Below, one piece after another: positions 34,267 through 43,562 of a stretch of DNA of 61,856 bases (positions are counted from its first letter, which is position 1; each line of letters starts with the position of its first letter). Source of the DNA: Spirochaetota bacterium (GTDB lineage Bacteria; Spirochaetota; UBA4802; JAFGDQ01); NCBI GenBank assembly GCA_016932015.1, contig JAFGDQ010000020.1, positions 1 through 61,856 of the forward strand, read 5' to 3'. Below the pieces are notes generated by a model that was not told the origin of the DNA, ran no database searches, and saw only the letters and a program-made list of their open reading frames with translations. The position numbers were made by a program, and so were the translations under genes.

Positions 34267-35424
34267 ATGACTAAAATTGACCGATTATATCTTCAGAAAA
34301 GAGAACATGAGTTTCTCGCCCCGTATGCGGCTAAATCCGATTTTACAAGAGGAAGGGTGTATACAGAACTTTCACATCCCTACAGGACTGAATATCAGAG
34401 AGACAGGGAAAGGATAATACATTCCAAAGCCTTCAGGAGACTTGAGTACAAAACACAGGTTTTTGTAAACCATGAGGGCGATCATTACCGGACACGTTTG
34501 ACACATACGATTGAAGTTTCCCAGATCGCAAGGACAATAGCAAGAACTCTGCGCCTTAATGAAGATCTTTCAGAAACACTTGCACTTGCTCATGATCTGG
34601 GGCATACTCCTTTCGGACATTCAGGAGAAAGGGAATTTAACGAAATTCTGAAAGATGAAGGCGGATTCGAGCATAACAGGCAGAGTCTCAGAGTTGTTGA
34701 AAAGCTTGAGGACCGGTACAGCAGTTTCCCGGGGCTTAATCTTACATGGGAGACAAGAGAAGGCATTATTAAGCATTCATCCACTAATCACGCAGAGGTT
34801 GCTGATTACGCTCCTGATGAATTTCCTTCTCTTGAAGCGCAGATTATTGATTTTGCAGACGAGATTGCCTATAATAATCATGATCTTGATGACGGTATCA
34901 GGTCCGGACTTCTTGATTTTTCTGAAGTGAAGAATCTTAGTATCTGGCACATGGGTATTGATGCAATTGGGGGAGCAGACAGACTTCCAGCTGATAAAGA
35001 TCAGCAGGTAAATATGATAATTCGCTCCATAATAAATCTGCTTGTTTCCGATTTAATTGATACGGTTGCAGGCAATATTAAGGCCATGAATATTAAGGAT
35101 TATGCGGATATAAGATGTGCTGAAAAGTTAATAGCCGGTTTCAGCAAAGATATTCATGAAGCAAATTATGAACTTAAAAAAGTATTGAATAAAAAACTGT
35201 ATAAACATTATAAAGTGATCAGAATGGGAATTAAAGCGCAAAAGGTTATAAGGGAGTTGTTCAATCTTTATATTGAGTTTCCGAATGCGCTTCCTGATGA
35301 ATATTTTAACAGAATTGAGACTGAAGGTTTGAAGCAGGCCATATCCGATTATATAGCAGGTATGACTGACAGGTTCGCTCTGGAAGAGCATCAGAAATTA
35401 ACTGAACCGATGATAAAGGTTTAA
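34267..35424 (+). CDS. dgt: dGTPase-like HD-domain triphosphohydrolase
   Basis: The 385-residue product has the Dgt/HD signature: the metal-binding His in RLTHTIEVSQIARTIA, then LALAHDLGHTPFGHSGE and HSSTNHAEV, and the later Asp in IIDFADEIAYNNHDLDDG. The N-terminal RDRERIIHSKAFRRLEYKTQ is also typical. It hydrolyses dNTPs to nucleosides and triphosphate. It lies 8 bases after the TPR gene in the ribH-nusB operon. Confidence 0.93.
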   Translation: MTKIDRLYLQKREHEFLAPYAAKSDFTRGRVYTELSHPYRTEYQRDRERIIHSKAFRRLEYKTQVFVNHEGDHYRTRLTHTIEVSQIARTIARTLRLNEDLSETLALAHDLGHTPFGHSGEREFNEILKDEGGFEHNRQSLRVVEKLEDRYSSFPGLNLTWETREGIIKHSSTNHAEVADYAPDEFPSLEAQIIDFADEIAYNNHDLDDGIRSGLLDFSEVKNLSIWHMGIDAIGGADRLPADKDQQVNMIIRSIINLLVSDLIDTVAGNIKAMNIKDYADIRCAEKLIAGFSKDIHEANYELKKVLNKKLYKHYKVIRMGIKAQKVIRELFNLYIEFPNALPDEYFNRIETEGLKQAISDYIAGMTDRFALEEHQKLTEPMIKV

Positions 35425-35428
35425 TGCT

Positions 35429-35956
35429 ATGGAAAGAAAGTATCCTGAAATTCCGGAATATTTAAAAAAGTTGATGGAGTCTGATGATGACTGGGATGAA
35501 ATCAGGATTGATTCTGAAGGCACATGGTTTCATAACGGCGTTGCATTTAAAAATAAAAGGCTGATCTCATTTTTTAATAAGTCCATTGACGTTACAAGAG
35601 ACGGGCAGTATGTAATTCATTATGGAAATTTTGTTTATCCGGTTACTGTTGAAGATGCTCCGCTGTTTGTTACAGGCGTAAAATATAATAGCATCTCAGA
35701 TGAAGATATTATTTTAATCGGGCTTTCCTCAGGGGAGGTTGAAGAGCTGGATCTGCGCACGATTCATTATAAAAAAAATTCTCTTTACTGCTATGTAAGA
35801 AACGGGGATATTCCGGCAAAATTTAAAAGATCTCCTTCATATGAGATGCTTCAAAATCTCAGGGAAAACAGCGATATTTATTTTATTGAATTATGCGGCC
35901 GGAAAATTGTACTGGCTGAAAAGATGGAAACGGATAATTACTACAATATATCATAG
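35429..35956 (+). CDS. DUF1285-family protein
   Basis: The 175-residue product matches DUF1285: IRIDSEGTWFHNGVAFKNKR near the N-terminus, the DGQYVIHYGNFVYPVTVEDAP segment, and a beta-rich C-terminus. Function is unknown; the fold is a two-domain beta structure in solved members. It follows dgt by 4 bases and overlaps the convergent priA by 16 bases. Confidence 0.8.
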   Translation: MERKYPEIPEYLKKLMESDDDWDEIRIDSEGTWFHNGVAFKNKRLISFFNKSIDVTRDGQYVIHYGNFVYPVTVEDAPLFVTGVKYNSISDEDIILIGLSSGEVEELDLRTIHYKKNSLYCYVRNGDIPAKFKRSPSYEMLQNLRENSDIYFIELCGRKIVLAEKMETDNYYNIS

Positions 35957-37923
35957 GGATCTATGTCGATTTCAAGATAAAGATCTTTTCCTGCTGTTCT
36001 GTCTATCGATTTTATTACATTTCTGATTTGTTCAATTTTTTCCGCTTTAAGTATAATATGATATCTGTAATTGGATGAGATTTTCGCAAAAGGCGCTGCG
36101 ACAGGGCCAAGAAGAGAAATGGAATAATTATTTTTATTTATTTCATTTTCCAGTGATTTATATACTTTATTAATTTCGTTTATTACTTTCTCCTCAATTT
36201 TGCCTCTGATAAGCAGCCTTGCCATTCTTGAAAACGGGGGATAGTTCAGAGTTTTCCTTACTGTGAGCTCATGCCTGTAAAAACCCAGATAGTCATGGTT
36301 TTTTAAGTAATCATAAATATAGTTCTCCCTTTCAAGTGTCTGAATTATTACTTTTCCTCTTTCATTTCTTCTGCCGCATCTGCCTGCTACCTGAATCAAC
36401 AGTGAGAAAATCCTTTCTGATGCCCTGAAGTCGGGCATGTTAAGGCCTATGTCAGCAAGAAGAACTCCGACTATTGATACATTATGAAAGTCGAATCCTT
36501 TAGCTACCATCTGAGTGCCTAAAAGTATGTCAATTTCACCTGCTGCCATTTTATCAACGATTTCGAAAATAGCAGATTTTTTTCTGGTGGTATCCTGGTC
36601 GAGCCTGACAATTTTTGCGTCTTTAAAAGTCTCGTTAATCGAATCTTCAACTTTTTGAGTGCCGGCACCAAGTGTTAGAATATTTTCAGATCCGCATTCA
36701 GGACAATGCTCGGGAACATTTCTCTGGTAGCCGCAGTAATGGCATATCATCTTTTCAGCATGCCCGCTTTTATGCAGATTGAGGCTAATATTGCAGTAAG
36801 GGCATTCAAATACTTTTCCGCAGTCACTGCATAAAACAACTGGTGAAAAACCGCGCCTGTTGAGAAGAAATATTGCCTGATTGTTTTGGGATATGGCTTT
36901 TTTGCTGTTAATGAGCAGTTTGTTTGAAATAAGGGATTCGCTTTTTTTCGGATTAATTGTTACAATGTCAATTTCAGGAAGGAGAGTATCTCCGAATCTG
37001 CTTTTAAGATTATGAAGCTCCATATTTCCCGTTTCAGCAAAATACAGGGATTCTAAAGACGGTGTAGCAGAACCCATTATCAGCAAAGATTTCTCTTTCA
37101 TGCACCTGTAATAAGCCAGCCTTTTTGCATGATAACGCGGTGTGCTGTGTTCCTTATATGACCAGTCATGCTCTTCATCGATTATTATCAGTCCCAGATC
37201 AGGGCATTGAAGAAATACGGCGGACCTTGTACCAACAGCGATTTTTGCTTCTCCGCTGTAAAATTTCAGCCAGCTTTTAAGGCGCTGATTTGCAGTAAGC
37301 TGGCTGTGGTAAACAATAAGTTCATCATGAAACACATTATACAGCCTTTCGAATATCTGTGAGGATAATGTAATTTCAGGGACAAGATAAATTACCGAGC
37401 GTCCGAGAGATATTATATATTTTGCAATCTCAATATATATCTCTGTTTTTCCGCTGCCGGTTATCCCGAATATTAGATGAGAGAACTTATTATCGTTGAA
37501 TGAATTAAGAATATTATCGTATACTATGGACTGTTCTTTGTTAAGCTTTATATTTCTGATTACTTTTTTCTTGTTTTTAAAAGGATGCTTGTACCTGTCC
37601 GATGCTGTTTCGCCTGAGGGCAGTGCAGTAGCCAGAACCTCTCCTGTGTTGCACAGATAGCTTGAAGCGGTATATTCTGCGAGATCTATAAGCCTGCTGT
37701 CAAAAATCGGGGCCTGATCTATTACCTTCTGAACGTCCTTGATATAATTAAAATCGGGTTTATTGTTATGCACTCTGTGTGCAAATGCAGTGATAACCCT
37801 GTTCTTAAAGTTGACCCTGACTCTTGTGCCTGTCTGAACATCAAGATCTTCAGGTATCAGGTATGTATAGGAGCCTTCAACAGGATATCCTACATATACA
37901 TCAGTGTATTTATTGTTTTTCAT
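35941..37923 (-). CDS. priA: Primosomal protein N' (replication restart helicase)
   Basis: The 660-residue helicase has Walker A FGITGSGKTEIY, the DEEH box in IIDEEHDWSYKE, the zinc-binding Cys pairs (CSDCGKVFECPYC and CHYCG, CPECG) and motif TQMVAKGFDFHNV. The N-terminal 3'-DNA-binding domain opens YTDVYVGYPVEGSYTYLIP. It reloads the replisome at stalled forks. It is shorter than E. coli PriA by about 70 residues, as in many phyla. Confidence 0.96.
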   Translation of the reverse strand: MKNNKYTDVYVGYPVEGSYTYLIPEDLDVQTGTRVRVNFKNRVITAFAHRVHNNKPDFNYIKDVQKVIDQAPIFDSRLIDLAEYTASSYLCNTGEVLATALPSGETASDRYKHPFKNKKKVIRNIKLNKEQSIVYDNILNSFNDNKFSHLIFGITGSGKTEIYIEIAKYIISLGRSVIYLVPEITLSSQIFERLYNVFHDELIVYHSQLTANQRLKSWLKFYSGEAKIAVGTRSAVFLQCPDLGLIIIDEEHDWSYKEHSTPRYHAKRLAYYRCMKEKSLLIMGSATPSLESLYFAETGNMELHNLKSRFGDTLLPEIDIVTINPKKSESLISNKLLINSKKAISQNNQAIFLLNRRGFSPVVLCSDCGKVFECPYCNISLNLHKSGHAEKMICHYCGYQRNVPEHCPECGSENILTLGAGTQKVEDSINETFKDAKIVRLDQDTTRKKSAIFEIVDKMAAGEIDILLGTQMVAKGFDFHNVSIVGVLLADIGLNMPDFRASERIFSLLIQVAGRCGRRNERGKVIIQTLERENYIYDYLKNHDYLGFYRHELTVRKTLNYPPFSRMARLLIRGKIEEKVINEINKVYKSLENEINKNNYSISLLGPVAAPFAKISSNYRYHIILKAEKIEQIRNVIKSIDRTAGKDLYLEIDIDPYDIL

Positions 37924-38125
37924 TATATAGAAAATTTAAAATTATTGAAATATTTACATAATGACAGTTATTTTAATGTTAACTAATTTCAATACTTTTA
38001 TTTTTTTAAAGGTTTCTTAAAGTTAATATATTTACCAAGATGTTAACTTTATTTAACAGTAAAATGGATTATTGTCAAAATAAATGTTTGATTAAAAACC
38101 TTGCAGATTTAAAAAAATATTTAAA

Positions 38126-38785
38126 TCAGGATTTTTTCATGTCTGCAATTATTTGTTTCAGGGTAATCCATGCGGATTTTTTAAGGGCAGGATTTTTTAA
38201 AATTTTAATTGGGTGGTCAATTCTGTACCACGCGATATTTTTATACTGATTCATCAATCTTTTAAGGGGCGTGTCGTCGCCCATAATGATTCCGATTTTC
38301 GGGCTGTAATCATCAACTTCCCTGACAAGTTTAGGGGCACAATTTTTAAGCATCATTCCCGGCGTGTTCACACTGCTTTCGGGTTCACATTTTATAAGAT
38401 TAGTCACATAACATTCTTTCAGGTTAAGATTAATCGCACTGATCATTCTGTTCAGTAAATCCCCTGACTCCTGTCTTAATTCGTCTCTTTCAGCCGAGCT
38501 AATATTCAGCGGGGTATTTATTATTATAATTATTCCGTTTTGCCCGGTTCCCCAGCCGGGTTTTCTGTTTTTTACTCTTCCGCACAATGTGCAGTTCTGA
38601 ATATCATTATCAGGAATTGTTTGTTCTATTGCAGATTCATATGCACTTGTCTTTTGAGGAACGATTTCTTCGGACATCCATTCCTTGAGAAATGATAATT
38701 CCTCTTCATCTCTGTAAAGGAGAAGTCTGTTGGCAGAGTGCATAATATTTATGTACTGGGATAATAATAATTTTGTATCGCTCAT
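38126..38785 (-). CDS. Family-4-like uracil-DNA glycosylase (motif 1 degenerate)
   Basis: The 219-residue product keeps the four 4Fe-4S Cys of family-4 UDGs: Cys65, Cys68, Cys133 and Cys149 (NCTLC and IKC to NCAP). It also keeps LLNRMI, CYVTNLIKC and the C-terminal HPIKILKNPALKKSAW. The catalytic motif 1, normally GEAPG, reads INTPL near 90-94, so the usual acid residue is missing. It may be inactive or have a changed substrate. Start ATG has no strong ribosome-binding site; it lies 20 bases after the sigma-54 regulator. Confidence 0.78.
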   Translation of the reverse strand: MSDTKLLLSQYINIMHSANRLLLYRDEEELSFLKEWMSEEIVPQKTSAYESAIEQTIPDNDIQNCTLCGRVKNRKPGWGTGQNGIIIIINTPLNISSAERDELRQESGDLLNRMISAINLNLKECYVTNLIKCEPESSVNTPGMMLKNCAPKLVREVDDYSPKIGIIMGDDTPLKRLMNQYKNIAWYRIDHPIKILKNPALKKSAWITLKQIIADMKKS

Positions 38786-38805
38786 CTTAAAGTTTTAATT
38801 CTTAA

Positions 38806-40167
38806 TTACAGATTATCAACATTGATATTGTACTGCTTTACTTTTCTATGAAGATTGGTTCTTTCGATGCCGAGTACTTTTGCTGTGGATGTTATATTTT
38901 TTTCATTTTTGAGTAATGCTTTTATAATAAATTCTTTTTCAAATTCTTCACGGGCCTGTTTTAAACTTGATGTATCCTTTGAAAGGATATCCTCATAATC
39001 ATATGATTCAATATGCTTTTCAATATCCTCCTTATCGATTACATCAGACTGAACCATTATACTAAGCCTTTCCATTATATTTTTAAGTTCTCTGACGTTT
39101 CCGGGCCATTTATATTTTGTAAGGAATCTCATGCCTTTTTCCGTAATATCTTTTGTGCCGAGTCCGTGTTCCTTTGAGAAAGCGTCAAGAAAATATCGTG
39201 TCAGAAGCGGTATGTCTTCTTTTCTTTCGGATAAAGACGGCACATTGATAGGTATTACGTTTAGCCTGTAGTAGAGATCTTCTCTGAAAGTCCCTTCATC
39301 GATTGCTTTTTTTATGTCAATATTGGTAGCAGCAATTACCCGGACATCCACGGTAATAGGTTCATTCCCTCCGACTCTTTCGAACTGCTGTTCCTGTAAA
39401 ACTCTGAGTACTTTAGCCTGGGCGCTGGAGCTCATATCGCAGATTTCATCCAGAAATATTGTGCCGCCGTCTGCGACTTCAAATTTGCCCAGCCTTCTGT
39501 TAACAGCCCCGGTAAAAGATCCTTTTTCGTGGCCGAAAAGTTCGCTTTCAATAAGTTCGTCAGGAATGGCGGCACAGTTAACCTTAATCATGGGCTCGGA
39601 TGAACGTTTGGAATTTTTATGAATTGCTTTTGCAACAAGCTCCTTTCCTGTTCCATTATCGCCTGTAATGAAAACTCTTGCGTTTGTTCCGGCTGCTGTA
39701 TCGATTATTTTTTTTACTTCCTGTATCGGTTTTGACTGTCCGATCATTTCATCTTCCATCATTGCTTCACGGCGCAGTCTTATATTTTCCTTCCTGAGTG
39801 CAACTCTTTCAAGTGCGTTATTGACCGATGTTATTACCCTCTGCATGGAAGGAGGCTTTTCAAGAAAATCAAGGGCTCCAAGCTTTGTCGATTTTACCGC
39901 AATATCAATGGAGGCATGGCCTGAAATCATAATTACAGCCATATCCATTTCCGGGTGCGATGCTTTGATTTTTGTAAGAACTTCAATACCGTCAATATCC
40001 GGAAGCCATACATCAAGGAACATAAGATCAATTTCGTTCTTATTGATAAAATCCAGTGCGTCTCCGCCATTGGAGCATGAAGAGATTATATGCCCCTCAT
40101 CCTGCAAAATCGCGGAAAGGGTTTTTATAATATTACTTTCATCATCTACCAGTAATATCTTTGCCAT
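38806..40167 (-). CDS. NtrC-family sigma-54 response regulator (NtrX-like)
   Basis: The 453-residue regulator has a receiver with acceptor Asp52 (LMFLDVWLP), an AAA+ domain with Walker A TGDNGTGKE and the sigma-54 loop as GSFTGA instead of GAFTGA, and DEICDMSSSAQAKVL, then a Fis-type HTH (STAKVLGIERTNLHRKVK). It activates sigma-54 promoters when phosphorylated. Its ATG follows the kinase stop directly, so the pair is coupled. rpoN lies 4 kb upstream in the same run, which supports function with that sigma factor. Confidence 0.93.
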   Translation of the reverse strand: MAKILLVDDESNIIKTLSAILQDEGHIISSCSNGGDALDFINKNEIDLMFLDVWLPDIDGIEVLTKIKASHPEMDMAVIMISGHASIDIAVKSTKLGALDFLEKPPSMQRVITSVNNALERVALRKENIRLRREAMMEDEMIGQSKPIQEVKKIIDTAAGTNARVFITGDNGTGKELVAKAIHKNSKRSSEPMIKVNCAAIPDELIESELFGHEKGSFTGAVNRRLGKFEVADGGTIFLDEICDMSSSAQAKVLRVLQEQQFERVGGNEPITVDVRVIAATNIDIKKAIDEGTFREDLYYRLNVIPINVPSLSERKEDIPLLTRYFLDAFSKEHGLGTKDITEKGMRFLTKYKWPGNVRELKNIMERLSIMVQSDVIDKEDIEKHIESYDYEDILSKDTSSLKQAREEFEKEFIIKALLKNEKNITSTAKVLGIERTNLHRKVKQYNINVDNL

Positions 40168-42060
40168 TTATGATACCTGATTATCCGTTAAAATATTATT
40201 TTCCAGTACTGGGAATTCGATTATGAATTCCGCACCATTGTTTTTTTCAGAATGACAATATATCCAGCCGTTATGTTCAAGTATTATTTTTTCAACGATT
40301 GCAAGGCCCAGCCCTGTTCCGGTTTCTTTTTTACTGAACGCAGGGTCGAAAATTTTTTCAATGTCTTCCGGTTCAATGCCTGGACCGTCGTCCTTAATTG
40401 AAACACGGACAATTTTTCCTTTGTTCAGTTCCATGATTTCAGATTTAATATAAATATTTCCATGATTGGACATCGCGTCAATTGAATTCTGAAGTAAATT
40501 TGTCAGTGCCTGCCGGATCAGGATTTTGTCAACATTAAGCCCGGGAATGGAATTATCAAGGTCAAGATGAAAGGTGATTTCTTCATGCCCAAGAAAAAAA
40601 TTGGCAGAATTTTCAATAATGGGATTTATGCTCTGAAATTCGGGTTTAATTTCAGGAAGTCTGGCGAATCCCGAGAATTCGTTTAATATTCTGTTCAGTA
40701 CCTTTACTTCTTCAATTATTGTTTCAGTACCTGTACTCAGGATATTCTGAAAGTCAGGATGATTTTCATAATATCTGTTCTGTATTCTTTCAGCGGAAAG
40801 TCTGATGGGAGTAAGCGGATTTTTAATTTCATGAACAAGCCTTCTGGCAACTTCTTTCCATGCTTCAAGTCTTTGTGTATGGTATATTAATTGCTTCCTT
40901 TCATCGAGCTGTCTAACCATTGTATTAAAGGATTGAAAAAGATGCGCGATTTCATCTGATGATTTCCTTTCCAGAGTAATTTTATAATTACCCGAAGCAA
41001 CATCTCCCGCAGCATCAGCCAGCTGAAGAACTGATCTTGTAATGCTTCGCGACAGGAAGAAACTTACACTGACAGAAATAAGAACTATAAATATCGCGAT
41101 AAAAAGAAGAAGCAATCCAACGCCTGTCTGGAAATATGGCTTTAAAAATTCGCGGTTATTATATCTGGCTAAGGAGTCCTTGTAAACCGTGATCCTGTTG
41201 AAAATTTTTGAAGGGATTTCCCTGATTATTGCGATGAGATAACCGTCATAGAGGAGGTGCCCGAGAAGCAGTGAATTATTATCAATGGAAATTCTCGAAA
41301 TTTTTTTGCCATTGTAAAAATCAATATTCTGAAAAAATTTTGTGACCCCTGAGTAAAAGGTTGATCCGTCTGAAAGCAGCCCGTCCGGAAGTAATCCGCT
41401 ATATGCTGATGCAGGATTAACCGTTACGTCCATATTTTTATTTATATTTAACAGCTTTATTGTGCTCAATGTATTTTGATAAGTATTAATCTTGTAGAAA
41501 ACACATTGTATTTCTTTTAATTTGCATTCTTCAGCAAGTAGTTTTCTGTCATTTTCAGTTCTGATACTCACCCTTCTTTTTTTTAAGGAGTACTCGAGGG
41601 AATTCAATTCTCCCTCAATCTCCCGGTAAAAGCTATACATGTAGTCATTTGATAAATTAATCGACTCTTCAAGCGCGTATACTGTTTCATCCGTAATTAA
41701 ATCTGATATTGTTTCCTTAATAATATTGTTTGAAATTATTATTATTGCGAGAGAGGGAAGAATCGCTACCGAGAGGAAGGCAAGCATCATTTTATATATG
41801 ATGCTTGAACTAAAATCAGAATTTTTTGAATATATTTTTCTGCTGAAGGATATGAATATAAAGTAGATAGCTGCTGTAACAGGCATTATCATCATCAGAT
41901 AAATGAAAAACTCTTTATCAGTTCCAACCTGTATTTCGGTACCTGGAAACAGTCCCAGTACCAGAGCTGCTGAAAAAGCCAGTATACCGCTGATGAAGAT
42001 AATATCCTGCAGGGTTGATTTGCTTATTACTTTTTTTTTAAAAATACCGGGAATTTTCAT
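40168..42060 (-). CDS. Sensor histidine kinase (NtrY-like)
   Basis: The 630-residue kinase has three N-terminal membrane segments (about 18-110), a periplasmic sensor region, a fourth segment near 320-345, a HAMP domain (about 345-395) and a HisKA/HATPase part. The phospho-His is in RRLVHEIKNPLTPIRLSAERI; the ATPase keeps NLLQNSIDAM, KDDGPGIEP and KETGTGLGLAIV. This is NtrY architecture. It is the cognate kinase of the next gene. The ligand is unknown; there is no strong ribosome-binding site. Confidence 0.92.
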   Translation of the reverse strand: MKIPGIFKKKVISKSTLQDIIFISGILAFSAALVLGLFPGTEIQVGTDKEFFIYLMMIMPVTAAIYFIFISFSRKIYSKNSDFSSSIIYKMMLAFLSVAILPSLAIIIISNNIIKETISDLITDETVYALEESINLSNDYMYSFYREIEGELNSLEYSLKKRRVSIRTENDRKLLAEECKLKEIQCVFYKINTYQNTLSTIKLLNINKNMDVTVNPASAYSGLLPDGLLSDGSTFYSGVTKFFQNIDFYNGKKISRISIDNNSLLLGHLLYDGYLIAIIREIPSKIFNRITVYKDSLARYNNREFLKPYFQTGVGLLLLFIAIFIVLISVSVSFFLSRSITRSVLQLADAAGDVASGNYKITLERKSSDEIAHLFQSFNTMVRQLDERKQLIYHTQRLEAWKEVARRLVHEIKNPLTPIRLSAERIQNRYYENHPDFQNILSTGTETIIEEVKVLNRILNEFSGFARLPEIKPEFQSINPIIENSANFFLGHEEITFHLDLDNSIPGLNVDKILIRQALTNLLQNSIDAMSNHGNIYIKSEIMELNKGKIVRVSIKDDGPGIEPEDIEKIFDPAFSKKETGTGLGLAIVEKIILEHNGWIYCHSEKNNGAEFIIEFPVLENNILTDNQVS

Positions 42061-42198
42061 TTAAACGGGTTGAGTGATATTACATTTTTAGAAAAATTTA
42101 ATCTTTTGTAAATGCATATTCCGATTTGTACTTCGGCTGGACAGTTAATTCCTGAGAATATATTGTGCCGATGAAAAATTATGAATTGTAAAAAAATT

Positions 42199-42471
42199 TC
42201 AGTTTTCTCCGTCATCAAAATCGCTGTTAATCAGGGTAACTAATTCGCGAACAGCCTCTACTTCGTTTTCACCGTCAGCCCTGATTGTAATTTCCGATCC
42301 TTTGGTAATGGCAAGAGCGAGTACTCCCATTATAGATTTTGCATTCGCTTCTATATCATCTTTAAGCAGAAAAATTTCACATGGATATTTCATTGCTGAG
42401 CGAACAAGCATCATGGCTGGCCTTGCATGTACTCCTGCATCCGTATTAATACTAACTGTATCTTCTGTCAC
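42199..42471 (-). CDS. ptsH: Phosphocarrier protein HPr
   Basis: The 90-residue product has the phosphorylation His15 in AGVHARPAMM and the regulatory Ser46 in NAKSIMGVLAL, so both EI and HprK sites are intact. The start is GTG 42471; a GGAG in the end of hprK, 13 bases away, is the likely ribosome-binding site. The ending (DFDDGEN) is acidic. No EI or EIIA gene is adjacent, so regulation rather than sugar uptake may be its main role. Confidence 0.93.
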   Translation of the reverse strand: MTEDTVSINTDAGVHARPAMMLVRSAMKYPCEIFLLKDDIEANAKSIMGVLALAITKGSEITIRADGENEVEAVRELVTLINSDFDDGEN

Positions 42472-42481
42472 TTAAAACTTT

Positions 42482-43438
42482 TTACTCCTTCTTTGCTGTT
42501 TCCAGTTTAATTTTTTCCTGAATTTTAAAATCCAGGTCTTTTGCCGAGAAAGTCCCGGTTTTTTTTAATCTGTGATTTAGAGCCGCAGTCTCAATAAGTA
42601 TGGGTATGTTTCTTCCGGGTCTGACAGGTACTGTTATGAACGAAAGATTGATATCCAGTATTGAGTATTTATGTTCGTCTATTCCAAGTCTGTCATATTC
42701 CTTGTTTCTTTCCCATTCTTCAAGCATTATTATAAGGTCAATTCTTTTTCTGTTTCTTACAGAGGCGATGCCGTAGATTTCCTTTACATTAATAATGCCC
42801 AGGCCCCTGATTTCCATGTGATGAGTGATAATTTCTGCGCTTTTTCCGAAAAGGAATATTTCATCAATTTTTTGTATTTCAACTATATCATCGGCTACGA
42901 GTCTGTGCCCTTTTTCAATCAGTTCCAGGGCGCATTCGCTTTTTCCTACACCGCTTTTACCAAGCAGTAAAACCCCGACTCCAAATACATCGACTAAGGA
43001 GCCGTGAACAGTTATTGTCGGAGCAAAATAGCCTTCTACCGCGTGAATCCATAAACTAACAAACCGGGTCGTGCGGTATTGTGAAATAAATACAGGAATA
43101 TTTCTGCTGTTCGCAAGTTCTATAAACAGATCATCAGGGCTTTCTCCATGGGTAAATACACAGCAAAGGATATCATATGAAAAGAACATTTCAAGCATTT
43201 CTTTTCTCTGTGCTTCAGGAAGTTTTCTCATAAATGCAGTTTCGCCAAGCCCGAATACCTGTATTCTGCCGAAAGCGAAAAAATCAAAAAAACCGGCCAG
43301 ACTTAATCCGGGTCTGTTGACATCCGCAACTGTAATTTCCTTATCAAGACCGTTTTCTCCTGCAATTAATTCTAACTGTAAATCAATTTTTATTGTGCCG
43401 TCAACAAGGTTATGCAGATATATTTTTTTTAATGCCAT
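42482..43438 (-). CDS. hprK: HPr kinase/phosphorylase
   Basis: The 318-residue enzyme has normal length. The P-loop GKSGVGKSECALELIEKG, the HRLVADDIVEI segment and the signature EIRGLGIINVKEIYG are present. It phosphorylates Ser46 of HPr using ATP or PPi and removes it. It precedes ptsH by 10 bases. A GC-rich hairpin cluster separates it from hpf. Confidence 0.95.
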   Translation of the reverse strand: MALKKIYLHNLVDGTIKIDLQLELIAGENGLDKEITVADVNRPGLSLAGFFDFFAFGRIQVFGLGETAFMRKLPEAQRKEMLEMFFSYDILCCVFTHGESPDDLFIELANSRNIPVFISQYRTTRFVSLWIHAVEGYFAPTITVHGSLVDVFGVGVLLLGKSGVGKSECALELIEKGHRLVADDIVEIQKIDEIFLFGKSAEIITHHMEIRGLGIINVKEIYGIASVRNRKRIDLIIMLEEWERNKEYDRLGIDEHKYSILDINLSFITVPVRPGRNIPILIETAALNHRLKKTGTFSAKDLDFKIQEKIKLETAKKE

Positions 43439-43503
43439 AGAATTGCCCAGGTTAAAATAATCAGATTTAAAATATGTAATAGTAATGTTTTGAATAATTT
43501 ATA

Positions 43504-43551
43504 GCCGGCGCTGTATTTAATAACGCCGGCCTGATATATTCCCGGGAATAT
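43504..43551. repeat. GC-rich hairpin and 16-bp palindrome between hpf and hprK
   Basis: GCCGGCG (43504-43510) pairs with CGCCGGC (43524-43530) across a 13-base loop, and a perfect palindrome ATATTCCCGGGAATAT covers 43536-43551. Both fall in the 124-base gap after hpf, where the transcript runs on the minus strand. They could end or process the transcript; the following bases (TATAAATTATTC on the minus strand) are only weakly U-rich. Confidence 0.6.
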
Positions 43552-43562
43552 GCGCCGGGATA

